Origin: Verrucomicrobiota bacterium
Lineage (GTDB): Bacteria > Verrucomicrobiota > Verrucomicrobiia > Limisphaerales > SXTU01
Assembly (NCBI GenBank): GCA_016235545.1
Contig: JACRKB010000029.1
Span: 1 to 49,517, forward strand
Direction: 5' to 3'
Length of the DNA: 49,517 nucleotides
The notes beneath the pieces are model-generated. The model was not told the origin of the DNA and searched no databases. It saw only the letters and a program-made list of their open reading frames with translations. Position numbers and translations under genes: made by a program. How positions within the stretch are numbered: position 1 is the first letter of the stretch; each line of letters begins with the position of its first letter. Below, in pieces: positions 32,547 to 40,810 of the stretch.

Positions 32547-34070
32547 ATGAAAACCAACCGATTCTCCGCCGCACTGTGCCTGCTGGCACTCCTCGGCACG
32601 CAGTCTCCCAGCGCGCTCCGCGCCGCCGCCCCGAAGGAGTCCAGCGCCATCGCGCTGGCCCGCCAATTGAACCAGGCCTTCATCGAGGTCGCGGACCAGG
32701 TCTCGCCCTCCGTCGTCGTCATCCGCGTGGCGCAGAAGCAGGACCGCTCCATGTTCGGCTTCGAGACGGAGGGAAACCCGCTCTACGAGATGCTCCCGCG
32801 CGAGTTCCGCAAGCAGTTGGAGGAGCAGTATGAGAAGCGCCGCAAACGCAACGCCGAAGCCCAGCAGGGGCGCGTGCCGCAATTCAACGGCCAGGGCAGC
32901 GGCGTCGTCATCCGCGAGGACGGCTACATCCTGACCAACCGCCACGTCGTCGAGGACGCCGAGCGCATCGAGGTGCGCTTCAAGGACGGGCGCACCTTCC
33001 CCGCGACCATTCGCGGCGTGGACCCGCGCTCGGATGTGGCGGTGCTGAAGATCGAGGCGAAGGGCCTGCCCGCCGCGAAGTTCACCGACTCGGACAAGAC
33101 GCGCGTGGGAGAGTTCGCCATCGCGATTGGCGCGCCGTTCAACTTGGATTACAGCGTCACCTTCGGCCACGTCAGCGCCAAGGGCCGCACCGACCTGCTT
33201 CCCGGCGTCTCGCCCGGCACGCCGATGGACCAGGACTTCATCCAGACGGACGCGAGCATCAACCCGGGCAACAGCGGTGGCCCGCTCGTCAACATCAGCG
33301 GCGAGATCATCGGCATCAACACACTCATCCGCGGCATGAGCACCGGCATTGGATTCGCCATCCCGGCAAACCTCGCGCGCGATCTCTCCGACGCAATCAT
33401 CAAGGACGGCAAGGTCGTCCGAGGCCGCATAGGTCTTGTCATCAATGAATTCAGGGACGGCACAGAACCAGGAGCCAAAAACCTCAAGGGACCGTCGGTT
33501 GGCATTCTGGTCGGGCGCACCATCGAGGGCGGCCCCGCAGCCAAGGCCGACATCCGAACCGACGACATCGTCACCCACGTCGAGAGCACGCCCATTTCAA
33601 ACGCCCAGCAACTCCGCAATGCCCTCCGCAACAAAGTCGGGCAATCCGTCAGCCTCAGCGTCGTCCGCAACGGAAAGCCGATGAAGATAAAAGTCACTCC
33701 CGAACTCTGGCCAGACGAGCTGCCGGACATGGTGGCAACCAACCACAAGGGCAGCGAAGTCCACGCCGATGATCTCGGCCTCACCGTGAAGCCGCTCACC
33801 CGAGAACTCGCGAAAGTCCACGGCCTGAAGCGCGCCGAGGGGCTTATCGTGACCGAGGTCGAGGCGGGCAGCCCCGCCGCCAAGCGCGGCATCAAGGCGG
33901 GCACCATCATCACCGAGGTCAACCGCAAGCCAGTGTCCGACCTGACAGACTTCCACGATGCGCTCAAGGGTGCCGACCTGAAAAAGGGCGTGCGTCTCGA
34001 CATCATCAGCGGCAGCTCCACCGGCCACGAGGTGCTGAAGTCCGGAGAGTCAACGCAGCCTCAAAGGTGA
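32547..34070 (+). CDS. HtrA/Deg-family periplasmic serine protease with two PDZ domains
   Basis: A 507-residue exported protease and chaperone. A signal peptide (MKTNRFSAALCLLALLGTQ, cleavage after ALRA) precedes the protease domain, whose triad is His in ILTNRHVVE, Asp in RSDVAVLKIE and Ser in NPGNSGGPLVN. A basic, Gln/Arg-rich LA-loop segment (QLEEQYEKRRKRNAEAQQ) precedes GSGVVI. Two PDZ domains follow (VGRTIEGGPAAKADIRTDDIV and VTEVEAGSPAAKRGIKAGTII). The ATG at 32547 is chosen because it starts the signal peptide; the frame is open further upstream. It likely degrades misfolded envelope proteins. Confidence 0.93.
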   Translation: MKTNRFSAALCLLALLGTQSPSALRAAAPKESSAIALARQLNQAFIEVADQVSPSVVVIRVAQKQDRSMFGFETEGNPLYEMLPREFRKQLEEQYEKRRKRNAEAQQGRVPQFNGQGSGVVIREDGYILTNRHVVEDAERIEVRFKDGRTFPATIRGVDPRSDVAVLKIEAKGLPAAKFTDSDKTRVGEFAIAIGAPFNLDYSVTFGHVSAKGRTDLLPGVSPGTPMDQDFIQTDASINPGNSGGPLVNISGEIIGINTLIRGMSTGIGFAIPANLARDLSDAIIKDGKVVRGRIGLVINEFRDGTEPGAKNLKGPSVGILVGRTIEGGPAAKADIRTDDIVTHVESTPISNAQQLRNALRNKVGQSVSLSVVRNGKPMKIKVTPELWPDELPDMVATNHKGSEVHADDLGLTVKPLTRELAKVHGLKRAEGLIVTEVEAGSPAAKRGIKAGTIITEVNRKPVSDLTDFHDALKGADLKKGVRLDIISGSSTGHEVLKSGESTQPQR

Positions 34071-34127
34071 GGCGGCGGATTCCTCGTTCCAAATTCGCCA
34101 CCCCCAATTTCCGATTCGGCAGCCCCA

Positions 34128-34577
34128 CTACTTGGGCCGAGTCATCTGGAAGGTGCCGTGGTCGAATGACGCCTTGTAAGTGGAGTGGAAATTCGTCGCC
34201 GACGCCTGCCCCTCGTAGCGATACACGCCGTAGGGCCTGCCCAAATCTTCCTCACCGCTGAACTGCCACTGCCCGCCCACTGGCTTCACATCGAGGTTGG
34301 CCTGCATCCCGAAGCTGAACACGACTCCATACTTTGCGTGGAAGCGCGTCTCATACTGCCCGCTGTCGAGCTTGCGGATGAGCGCGCGCAGCCGTCCGTT
34401 GTGCCCGTTGTGACCGCTCAGCCACTTGCCTTCCCAGCTTCCTTCGATGGAATCCGCCGGCGTGGGCTTGGCCGCCGCAGCCTTCCAATCCCGGTTGAAC
34501 GTCGAGCACCCGCTGAACAGGAGCAGCGCAGCAATCGCTCCACCGCGAAGAGCCTGTTTCCGCAACGCTTGAATCAT
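34128..34577 (-). CDS. Small lipoprotein of unknown function
   Basis: A 149-residue exported protein: basic start MIQALRKQALRGG, hydrophobic AIAALLLFSGC with a lipobox (LLFSGC) and a predicted lipidated Cys. The mature part is a beta-rich domain with GSWEGKWLSG, LDSGQYETRFHAKYG, PVGGQWQFSGEEDLG and YRYEGQASATNFHSTYKAS; such short barrels occur in many bacterial lipoproteins. The start at ATG 34577 is preferred over 34616 because it places the lipobox at the usual distance. The gene is 54 bases after the DnaJ-Sel1 gene. No function can be assigned. Confidence 0.75.
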   Translation of the reverse strand: MIQALRKQALRGGAIAALLLFSGCSTFNRDWKAAAAKPTPADSIEGSWEGKWLSGHNGHNGRLRALIRKLDSGQYETRFHAKYGVVFSFGMQANLDVKPVGGQWQFSGEEDLGRPYGVYRYEGQASATNFHSTYKASFDHGTFQMTRPK

Positions 34578-34631
34578 GGGGAAATCCGACGCCAAAGCCG
34601 CACGCGCGTCAAGCACGCCTGCTGCGCCCCG

Positions 34632-35465
34632 TCACGGACGCGGCGCACCCTGAGGTGCTGGCGGCTGCCCGAGGGAATCCGGCAGCGGGTTGGGCCTCCG
34701 CCTGAACTCATCGCGATGCCGGGCCGCATCACGGTGGCCCTGGGCCGCTGCCAGCTCCCACCAACGCTCCGCCTCGGCCAAGTTCACCGGCACGCCATCG
34801 CCATGCGCAAGCATCAGCCCAAGTTGCGCCTGCGCGCCTGCATCGCCCGCATGGCCGGCGAGCGCGAACCATTTTGCCGCTTCCGCCTTGCTCACCGGCA
34901 CGGCCCGTCCGTTGAAGTGAAACCAGCCCATGTTGACTATCGCCCAGACTTCACCCGCCTCAGCCGCGCGCCGTGTCCGGGCGAGGACGGACTGTAGCTT
35001 CGCCTCGTGCCGCAGGAAGTCGGCCGTGTAAGGCGGACCATAGTGATATGCCAGAGTGTCCGCAGCGAACCACGTCGAAGCAGCCGCGATGATTACCAGC
35101 GCCAGCGACCCGCACCAACTGACCCAGTTCATCTGCCCCCGCCATAGAGCGAAGGCACTGGGCCGCACGCGGTATGCATAGGCACCTCGCGCCGTGTCAT
35201 GCGCCGGGTCTGCGGAATCGTATTCGGGCGCCGTGGACCCGTGCCTGAATGCCACTTGAACCTGCGCCTCTCCCCGCAACGCCTCGTAGGCGACGTTGAT
35301 CGTCCGCATCATTTCCCCGGCGATCTTCTGCTGCTCAGGGTCGTTCGCAAAGCGGTCGGGATGCCAACGTTTCACCAGGGCGAGGTAGGCGCGCTTGATG
35401 AGTTCCGGCGAAGCGTCTGTGCCGAGGCCGAGAGTGGCAAAGTGTCTGGGATCTCTATCGCTCAT
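34632..35465 (-). CDS. J-domain membrane protein with Sel1 repeats
   Basis: A 277-residue protein with an N-terminal J domain (ATLGLGTDASPELIKRAYLALVKRWHPDRF..., HPD motif intact), which should stimulate an Hsp70 partner; a membrane helix in the middle (WCGSLALVIIAAASTWFAA); then Sel1/TPR-like repeats (EVWAIVNMGWFHFNGRAVPV and DAGAQAQLGLMLAHGDGVPV), which bind proteins, and a proline-rich tail. The combination suggests a membrane-anchored adaptor recruiting DnaK. The ATG at 35465 precedes the J domain directly. It follows the DUF2238 gene by 24 bases, and the order here continues the argD direction. Confidence 0.8.
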   Translation of the reverse strand: MSDRDPRHFATLGLGTDASPELIKRAYLALVKRWHPDRFANDPEQQKIAGEMMRTINVAYEALRGEAQVQVAFRHGSTAPEYDSADPAHDTARGAYAYRVRPSAFALWRGQMNWVSWCGSLALVIIAAASTWFAADTLAYHYGPPYTADFLRHEAKLQSVLARTRRAAEAGEVWAIVNMGWFHFNGRAVPVSKAEAAKWFALAGHAGDAGAQAQLGLMLAHGDGVPVNLAEAERWWELAAAQGHRDAARHRDEFRRRPNPLPDSLGQPPAPQGAPRP

Positions 35466-35489
35466 TCGCAGCAATGCGACCGCCGCCAT

Positions 35490-36107
35490 TCAGCATTCTA
35501 TCGGCAAGGAGCCAGCACCCTTGAGCGCAGCGTCGTGCCGCCGGCTCAAGAGCACCAACGCGCACACCGCTCCGACCGTCGCGAGTAACATGTCCCATTG
35601 CGTGTCCCACGGGTCGCCCTGTGTGCCGAGGAATTCCGTGGCCGCCTCGCCCGTCAGCAGCGCAGCCCACCACTCGATGAACTCGTAGCACGCGCTGAAC
35701 GCGAGGCAGACGCAGACCACCAGGAAGTTCAGCCAGCCGCCCCGTGGCAAGGGGGTTTTCCGCAGCAGCAGCTCGCGCACGAAAATCGCCGGGATGAACC
35801 CCTGCGCGAAATGCCCGAGGCGGTCGTAGTGATTGCGCGCCAGCCCGAAGGCGTCGCGCACCCAGTCCCCGAGCGGGACCCGCGCATAGGTGTAATGCCC
35901 GCCCAACGCAACGATGAGCGAGTGAAGAGCCAGCAAGTGCAGGCACATCGAAGTCAGCGGAAAGCGCCGGTGCGTGTAGGCCAGGATGACAAGCCCCGCC
36001 CACACCGGAAAATTCTCCAGCGCCCATGTCATGCGGTCTGCCCTGGGTGAAATGCCCAGCGCGACCTGCGCCGTCATCACCACTGCGATGAGCCACGGGA
36101 GGGGCAT
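35490..36107 (-). CDS. DUF2238 (YjdF-type) integral membrane protein
   Basis: A 205-residue protein with about six hydrophobic segments. Motifs typical of the DUF2238/YjdF family are YDRLGHFAQGFIPAI in a loop and CYEFIEWWAALLTGE near the C-terminus, plus QGDPWDTQWDMLLA. The charged residues in helices (RNHYDRLGHF, EFIEWW) are conserved in the family, but its activity is unknown. It starts 8 bases after the argD stop, so it is probably co-transcribed, though there is no obvious link with arginine synthesis. Confidence 0.8.
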   Translation of the reverse strand: MPLPWLIAVVMTAQVALGISPRADRMTWALENFPVWAGLVILAYTHRRFPLTSMCLHLLALHSLIVALGGHYTYARVPLGDWVRDAFGLARNHYDRLGHFAQGFIPAIFVRELLLRKTPLPRGGWLNFLVVCVCLAFSACYEFIEWWAALLTGEAATEFLGTQGDPWDTQWDMLLATVGAVCALVLLSRRHDAALKGAGSLPIEC

Positions 36108-36115
36108 GGCCTGAA

Positions 36116-37414
36116 CTAGGCAATGGCCTTCACGACGCCGGCAATCAAAGCCACGCCTTCCGCCGCGTCCGCACGCCTCAGGTTCAACGCCGGCAGGAAC
36201 CGCACGACGTGCGTGCCGCTGGGCACCGTGAGCACGCCCGCGTCGTGCAGAAGGTTCACGAAGTTGAGCGAGGCGACTTTGCCGGTGTTCTCGAAGGCCG
36301 GGATGTTCTCAGCCAGCTCGATGCCCAGCATGAAGCCCAGCCCGCGCACGCCCTTGATGACGTGCGGAAATTTCGCCGCGAGGTTCTCCAGCTCCGCCTT
36401 CATCCACGCGCCCGTGTCGCGCGCGTTGTCCGCCAAGCGGTCGCGCTCAATGACCTCGAAGACCTTGTTCGCGACAGCGCAGCCCAGCGGCGTTCCGCCA
36501 TAGGTCGTGGCGTGCGTGCCAGGTCCGAGCAAGTCGCACAGCTTCACGCCGTGGTGCTCCTCGCGCACCCAGAACGCGCCGATGGGAAACCCGCCGCCGA
36601 GCGACTTCGCCATCGAGACGCCGTCTGGCAGGAACTTGTCCGCGCCGGGAATGCCTTCCAGCAACCGCTGGAAACTCTGGAAGCGTCCCGTGCGGAAATG
36701 CCCGTCCTGCACGCCATCCATGAGCAACAGCATCCGCCGCTCATCACAAAGCTGGCGCAGGCCCAGCAGATACTCCGCGCCCGCGGGCGAGATGCCGCCC
36801 TCGCCCTGCACGCCCTCGATGAGGACGGCGACGGTCGCCGGCGTGATGGCGTCGCGCACGGCCTTCAGGTCGTTGTAAGGGACGTGCTTGAACCCCTGCA
36901 CCGCCGGCTCGAAACCCTTCTTCACCTTCTCCTGCCCAGTGGCCGCGATGCCCGCGAGCGTGCGCCCGTGAAATGAGTTCCACGCCGTGATGATTTCGAA
37001 GCGCCCCTCGTCGTGCCCGAACTTGCGCGCGAGTTTGTAGAGCCCCTCGTTCGCCTCCGCGCCGGAGTTGCTGAAGAACACCTTGCCCGGCGCGAGATGC
37101 CGGACGATCTGCTGCGCCAGCCGGCCCTGCGGCTCGTGGTAGTAGAGGTTCGAGATGTGGACCATCCGCCGCGACTGCTCGACGAGCGCCTCCGTGATCT
37201 CCGCGTTCGCGTGGCCCAGCGAGCAGACCGCGATGCCGCCGCCGAGGTCGAGGTAGCGCTTGCCGTTCACGTCCCACAAGTGGCTCCCCTGCCCGCGCGC
37301 GAGCACCAGCTCGAAGCGCCCGTAGCTGGGCACGACGTATTTTTGGAACAGGCCGAGGACGGCTTGCTGCTCGTTGTGGACGATGGCGGGCGGTGTCGGA
37401 ACAATCTCTTTCAT
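36116..37414 (-). CDS. argD: Acetylornithine aminotransferase
   Basis: A 432-residue class III PLP aminotransferase converting N-acetylglutamate semialdehyde to N-acetylornithine. Seen: SNSGAEANEGLYKLARKFG (phosphate-binding), AWNSFHGRTLAGIAATGQ, EGVQGEGGI, and Schiff-base Lys270 in MAKSLGGGFPIGAFW. The usual cofactor-binding DEVQCGxGRTG motif reads DGVQDGHFRTG: the catalytic Asp233 is kept but Glu is replaced by Gly and the loop is changed, with a longer segment to the lysine. It lies 19 bases after the toxin gene and is followed by DUF2238. Name assignment is by context with argB and argJ; ornithine or GABA transaminase activity is possible. Confidence 0.85.
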   Translation of the reverse strand: MKEIVPTPPAIVHNEQQAVLGLFQKYVVPSYGRFELVLARGQGSHLWDVNGKRYLDLGGGIAVCSLGHANAEITEALVEQSRRMVHISNLYYHEPQGRLAQQIVRHLAPGKVFFSNSGAEANEGLYKLARKFGHDEGRFEIITAWNSFHGRTLAGIAATGQEKVKKGFEPAVQGFKHVPYNDLKAVRDAITPATVAVLIEGVQGEGGISPAGAEYLLGLRQLCDERRMLLLMDGVQDGHFRTGRFQSFQRLLEGIPGADKFLPDGVSMAKSLGGGFPIGAFWVREEHHGVKLCDLLGPGTHATTYGGTPLGCAVANKVFEVIERDRLADNARDTGAWMKAELENLAAKFPHVIKGVRGLGFMLGIELAENIPAFENTGKVASLNFVNLLHDAGVLTVPSGTHVVRFLPALNLRRADAAEGVALIAGVVKAIA

Positions 37415-37433
37415 TCTCTAAGTGCGCGGGGAG

Positions 37434-37910
37434 TCAACGGAGCGCGGGCCGAACTGTCAATCCGGCGAGCTTGGCAAGCTGGCCTGCTCCCCTGTCAAAA
37501 GTGAAAAACTCCTTCGCCCCAAGGCTCAGAGCCGCGCCGACGTGCAGCAAGTCCAGCGAGCGGAAGCCCTTCTCCTCGGTGTTCGCCTTGCTCAGAACCT
37601 CCGCTTGGCGCAAAGCCTCTGTCCAGTCTATCGGCGTGTGCTCAATGAAAACACGCTCACTCAAGTCAGCCTCATGCTCCGCTAGCACCCGACGGGCAGC
37701 AGTGCGGTCAAGTGACAGTTCGCCCGGCTCGGCCTGCCGAAACACCGCGAGACGAATCGCGTTCCGAAATTCCAACCGGTGCAACGGCGTGAATGGCAAT
37801 GCCTCATCTTGCTTCCGCAGAAAATCCGCCAGCAATCGCTGCGCTTCCAGCGAGTGAACCCGTGGCAGATAGAGACTCGTCAGGAAGTTGGTGTCGGCGT
37901 AAGCGCTCAA
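37434..37910 (-). CDS. PIN-domain toxin (VapC type)
   Basis: A 158-residue PIN-domain ribonuclease, probably a toxin. The first acidic residue is in YADTNFL, then Glu in HRLEFRNAI, Asp in SLDLLHVGAAL and Asp in FFTFDRG, which together form the usual metal-binding site. VapC toxins cleave tRNA or rRNA when not bound by their antitoxin. It overlaps the antitoxin gene by 4 bases (ATGA), typical of such modules. The pair sits between argB and argD and runs in their direction. Confidence 0.85.
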   Translation of the reverse strand: MSAYADTNFLTSLYLPRVHSLEAQRLLADFLRKQDEALPFTPLHRLEFRNAIRLAVFRQAEPGELSLDRTAARRVLAEHEADLSERVFIEHTPIDWTEALRQAEVLSKANTEEKGFRSLDLLHVGAALSLGAKEFFTFDRGAGQLAKLAGLTVRPALR

Positions 37911-38155
37911 TGCTCGCCCTTGTTGAGAATCTCGCCGATGAACTTCTCGCTAAACACCTGAGTGCCGAAAATGGCTTCCATCCGTTTGCCGAAGTCAGGG
38001 AGCTGGCGCTTTCCGCGTTTCCGGCGCGCCTGTGTGGGGGCGAGCAGGTATTCGCGTCCATCCGTGTGACGGATGACCACCTGGCCTTCGTGATCGCAGG
38101 TATTGAGCACGCGCGCTGTCTCGCGCGAGAGTTCCCGAACTGTGAGCGTCTGCAT
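37907..38155 (-). CDS. Phd/YefM-like antitoxin (VapB role)
   Basis: An 82-residue protein: an N-terminal DNA-binding segment (TVRELSRETARVLNTCDHEGQVVIRHTDGREYLLAP), resembling Phd/YefM, and a basic, probably unfolded C-terminal part that should bind the toxin. The ATG at 38155 is preferred over a GTG at 38176. Two TGTCTGAC direct repeats lie just upstream, a likely operator. Known antitoxins of this type are labile and repress their own promoter. Confidence 0.8.
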   Translation of the reverse strand: MQTLTVRELSRETARVLNTCDHEGQVVIRHTDGREYLLAPTQARRKRGKRQLPDFGKRMEAIFGTQVFSEKFIGEILNKGEH

Positions 38156-38174
38156 GTCTGACTTATTGTCTGAC
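38155..38174 (-). promoter_or_regulatory. Direct repeats before the antitoxin gene
   Basis: TGTCTGAC occurs at 38155-38162 and 38167-38174 on the plus strand (12-bp period), overlapping the antitoxin start. This is the expected place for an autoregulatory operator of a toxin-antitoxin pair. Confidence 0.55.
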
Positions 38175-38202
38175 ACGGCGGGGGTGTCAAGAAAAGCGCC
38201 TG

Positions 38203-39084
38203 CTACGCCACCACTTCCGTCCCCACGCCCGCGTCCGTGAAAATTTCCAGCAGCACGGAATGCTGCTGCCGGCCGTCCACGAACTGCACCTTTTCCACGC
38301 CGGACTGGATGGCGGCGACAGCGCTGTCCACCTTGGGAATCATGCCCTTGTCCACCACGCCGGCGGCTTTAAGTGCCGGCACTTCGCTGATCTGCAAGTG
38401 CGTGATGAGCGTCGCCGGGTCTTTCGGGTCGCGCATGAGGCCGGGCACATCCGACATGAAGACGAGGCGGCGGGCCTTGAGCGCGATGGCGGCCTGCGCG
38501 GCGGCCACGTCGGCGTTGCAGTTGTAAATCTTCCCGTCCTCGCCGCGCGCCGTCGGGCTGATGACCGGCGTGATGCCGTGCGCGATGCACTCCAGCAGCG
38601 GCGCGGTGTTCACCCCCACGACCTCGCCCACGTAGCCGATGTCCAGCTTCTGGCCGGGCCGGTCCTTGTCATCGAGCCACAGCTTGCGGCAGGTGAAAAT
38701 GTCCGTGCCCGCAAAGCCCCGCGCCTTGCCGCCGAGTGACTCGATGGTGCGGACAATCTCCGGGTTGATCTCGCGCGAGAGCACTTGGTCCACCACGCCG
38801 ACCGCCGCCTCGTCGGTCACGCGCATCCCCTGGATGAAGTTCGCCTTCAACCCGGCGGCATCCATCGCGCGCGTGATGGCCTTGCCGCCGCCGTGGACGA
38901 CCACGGGATTGATCTCCACCGCTTCGAGGAACCCGACATCGCGCGCCACGCCGTTGCGCACGGCGGAGTCGGGCGAGTCCATGAAGCTGCCGCCATATTT
39001 CACGACGAACGTGGCGTGGCTGAACTTCTGGATGTAGGGCAACGCCTCCAGCAGCGTCGCGGCTTTGGTGATGGGGTCGTGCAT
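38203..39084 (-). CDS. argB: Acetylglutamate kinase
   Basis: A 293-residue amino acid kinase that phosphorylates N-acetylglutamate. Seen: FVVKYGGSFM (nucleotide-binding lysine and glycines), VVHGGGKAITRAM, the substrate segment GMRVTDE, NCNADVAAAQAAIALKARRLVFMSDVPGLM with the catalytic Asp, and GMIPKVDSAVAAIQSGVEKVQFVDGRQ. The long N-terminal helix (ITKAATLLEALPYIQKFS) is the type found in hexameric, arginine-inhibited enzymes, so feedback inhibition is likely. It lies downstream of argJ, separated by a palindromic repeat. Confidence 0.96.
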   Translation of the reverse strand: MHDPITKAATLLEALPYIQKFSHATFVVKYGGSFMDSPDSAVRNGVARDVGFLEAVEINPVVVHGGGKAITRAMDAAGLKANFIQGMRVTDEAAVGVVDQVLSREINPEIVRTIESLGGKARGFAGTDIFTCRKLWLDDKDRPGQKLDIGYVGEVVGVNTAPLLECIAHGITPVISPTARGEDGKIYNCNADVAAAQAAIALKARRLVFMSDVPGLMRDPKDPATLITHLQISEVPALKAAGVVDKGMIPKVDSAVAAIQSGVEKVQFVDGRQQHSVLLEIFTDAGVGTEVVA

Positions 39085-39098
39085 CTGGCAAAAACTTT

Positions 39099-39171
39099 AG
39101 CCACGGATTGAACACGGATGAAACACAGATTTGGATCGGTCTGTGTTCAATCTGTGTTTCATCGGTGGCTA
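39099..39171. repeat. ACACGGAT/ACACAGAT palindromic repeat between argJ and argB
   Basis: Left arm around TAGCCACGGATTGAACACGG and right arm ATCTGTGTTTCATCGGTGGC form an imperfect inverted repeat of about 30 bp, with internal direct units (ACACGGAT, ACACAGAT). Such phrases are frequent in genomes of several environmental phyla. It occupies most of the 94-bp intergenic gap and may shape the argJ-argB transcript. Confidence 0.75.
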
Positions 39172-39178
39172 AAACAGA

Positions 39179-40513
39179 TCATCCCCCCAGCGTCGTCGGG
39201 TCAGTCACGTCGCCCTTGTTGTAATCCACGTAGGCCTCGGTCAGGTCCGCCGCATACATGAGGGCGGCAGCCTTGCCGAGGTTCAGGCGGATGTGGAGGT
39301 CGAACTCCTTCGGGGCGGCGGCGGCGCAGAGTGCCTTGAACGTGGCCTTCGTCGGCTGGCCGCGCTTGAGGCTCCAGAGAATCTTCCGGCTGCCCGGCGC
39401 GCTGTAGCCGATGTCCACGCGGTCCTCGACCACGGTCGCGGCGCTGTAGCCGAGCGCGTCAATGATGCGGCCCCAGTTCGGGTCGCCGCCGTGCCAGCTC
39501 GTCTTCACCAGCGCGCTGTTCGCCACGGCGCGCGCGGCGGCATCCGCGTCCTGAATCGTCTTCGCGCCCTCCACCCGCACCGTCACGACGCGGTGCACGC
39601 CCTCGCCGTCGCGCACGATCATCTTGGCGAGTTCGAGCGTCACGTGGTTGAGCGCGGCCTGGAAGGTTTTGAGTTCTGAGTTTCGAGTTCTGAGTTCGGC
39701 GTTCCCTGCCAAACCGTTTGCCAGCACGAGGACCGTGTCATTCGTGCTCATGTCGCCATCCACAGTGATGCGGTTGAAGCTGTTGGCGACGGCCTCCTGT
39801 AGGCAAGTGTGGAGCGCCTTCGCCTCGATGGCCGCGTCCGTCGTGATGAAGCACAGCATCGTCGCGTGCAGGCCTTGCGGCAGCGCGGCGGGGCGTGCGC
39901 CAGTCGCGCTCATGCCCGGCTGAATCATCCCCGCGCCCTTGCACATCCCGCCGATGCGGACGGTCTTGCCGCCCAGCTTGAACTCGATGGCGATCTGCTT
40001 GGGCCGCGTGTCGCTGGTCATGATGGCCTCGACGGCCTCATCGGCGCAGGCCACGTCACTCCCGAGCAACTGCGACGCAGCGAGAATGCCTTCCTTCACA
40101 TTCACCATCGGGAGGTTCACGCCGATGCGCCCGGTGCTGCCAACAAGCGTGTGCTCGTCGGGGATGTGAAGCTGCTTCGCCAAGAGCGCCGTCATAGCGC
40201 GCGCGTCCTTCATGCCCTGCCTGCCGGTGCAGGCGTTGGCGTTGCCGGAGTTCACCACGACGGCCTGCGCAGCGCCGCCCTGCACGCGCTCGGCGCAGAC
40301 CTTCACCGGCGCGGCGCAAATCTGGTTCGTGGTGAACATCCCCGCCACCGTCGCGGGCACCTCGGACACGATGAGCGCGAGGTCGCGCTTCTGGCCCTTG
40401 TTCGACCCCTTGCCAGTGCCGAGGCGCTTGATGTCGCAGAAAACCCCGCTGGCGAGGAACCCCTGCGGCGCGACGACCGCGCCAGGAACTACTTTGAATT
40501 TGAGCTTGCTCAT
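39179..40513 (-). CDS. argJ: Bifunctional glutamate N-acetyltransferase / amino-acid acetyltransferase
   Basis: A 444-residue ArgJ that transfers the acetyl group from N-acetylornithine to glutamate; the proenzyme cleaves itself before a threonine. The expected KGxGMI...ATML site is KGAGMIQPGM..HATMLCF, with Thr218 as nucleophile, but about 15 extra residues (ATGARPAALPQG) lie between the two halves. GDMSTNDTVLVLANG and the C-terminal VKTSWHGGDPNWGRIIDALGYS are intact. Residues 271-284 (NAELRTRNSELKT) are encoded by heptamer repeats at 39666-39698. The start at 40513 is chosen; the open frame upstream runs through repeats and non-coding DNA. Confidence 0.93.
   Translation of the reverse strand: MSKLKFKVVPGAVVAPQGFLASGVFCDIKRLGTGKGSNKGQKRDLALIVSEVPATVAGMFTTNQICAAPVKVCAERVQGGAAQAVVVNSGNANACTGRQGMKDARAMTALLAKQLHIPDEHTLVGSTGRIGVNLPMVNVKEGILAASQLLGSDVACADEAVEAIMTSDTRPKQIAIEFKLGGKTVRIGGMCKGAGMIQPGMSATGARPAALPQGLHATMLCFITTDAAIEAKALHTCLQEAVANSFNRITVDGDMSTNDTVLVLANGLAGNAELRTRNSELKTFQAALNHVTLELAKMIVRDGEGVHRVVTVRVEGAKTIQDADAAARAVANSALVKTSWHGGDPNWGRIIDALGYSAATVVEDRVDIGYSAPGSRKILWSLKRGQPTKATFKALCAAAAPKEFDLHIRLNLGKAAALMYAADLTEAYVDYNKGDVTDPTTLGG
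39666..39698. repeat. GAGTTCT heptamer repeat inside argJ
   Basis: Tandem units GAGTTCT/GAGTTTC/GAGTTCT on the plus strand, read in frame on the minus strand as ELRTRNSELK. Confidence 0.7.
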
Positions 40514-40810
40514 GTTTGGCGCGCGAACGGAAACAACTCGCCGCGCGGGTGTCAACTGCGGGGTCGTCTCAACATTGGCCCTCTCTTCAGCCGGGTGTGG
40601 ACGGGGAGACACAGCGCAAACCGTTTCAACCAAATCCGGCAGCTGAAACTTAACGCAAAGACGCAAAGACGCAGGGCCGCAAAGAAAACCGACTTGGTTG
40701 GTCTCGCTCCCGACTTCACCGCGTAGGTGAATGCACTTCAGCATTGTAACCCAACCCAATTCTTTCCTCCCTGCGCCTTTGCGCCTTTGCGTTAACTGCG
40801 GCTTCTAGGT
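40514..40810. other. Region upstream of argJ
   Basis: No gene is supported. The stretch contains the palindromic element at 40651-40795 and, at 40575-40615, a CCCTCTCTTCAGCCGGGTGT segment of repeat character. A promoter for argJ would have to lie between 40514 and 40650, but none was identified by eye. Confidence 0.5.
40651..40795. repeat. CGCAAAG-type palindromic element, copy 2
   Basis: Arms TAACGCAAAGACGCAAAGAC (from 40651) and CGCCTTTGCGCCTTTGCGTT (to 40795) are near-perfect reverse complements. The interior shares TCGCTCCC, a TTCACCGCGTAGGTGAA palindrome and CCAACCCAATT...TCCTCC with the copy at 3866-4006, showing that the two are the same element and not just similar arms. Confidence 0.8.

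Noticed and set aside
40514-40759. Extended ArgJ start at 40759
   Set aside because: The extra 82 residues are encoded by a palindromic repeat and spacer; ArgJ normally begins near MSKLKFKVVPG.
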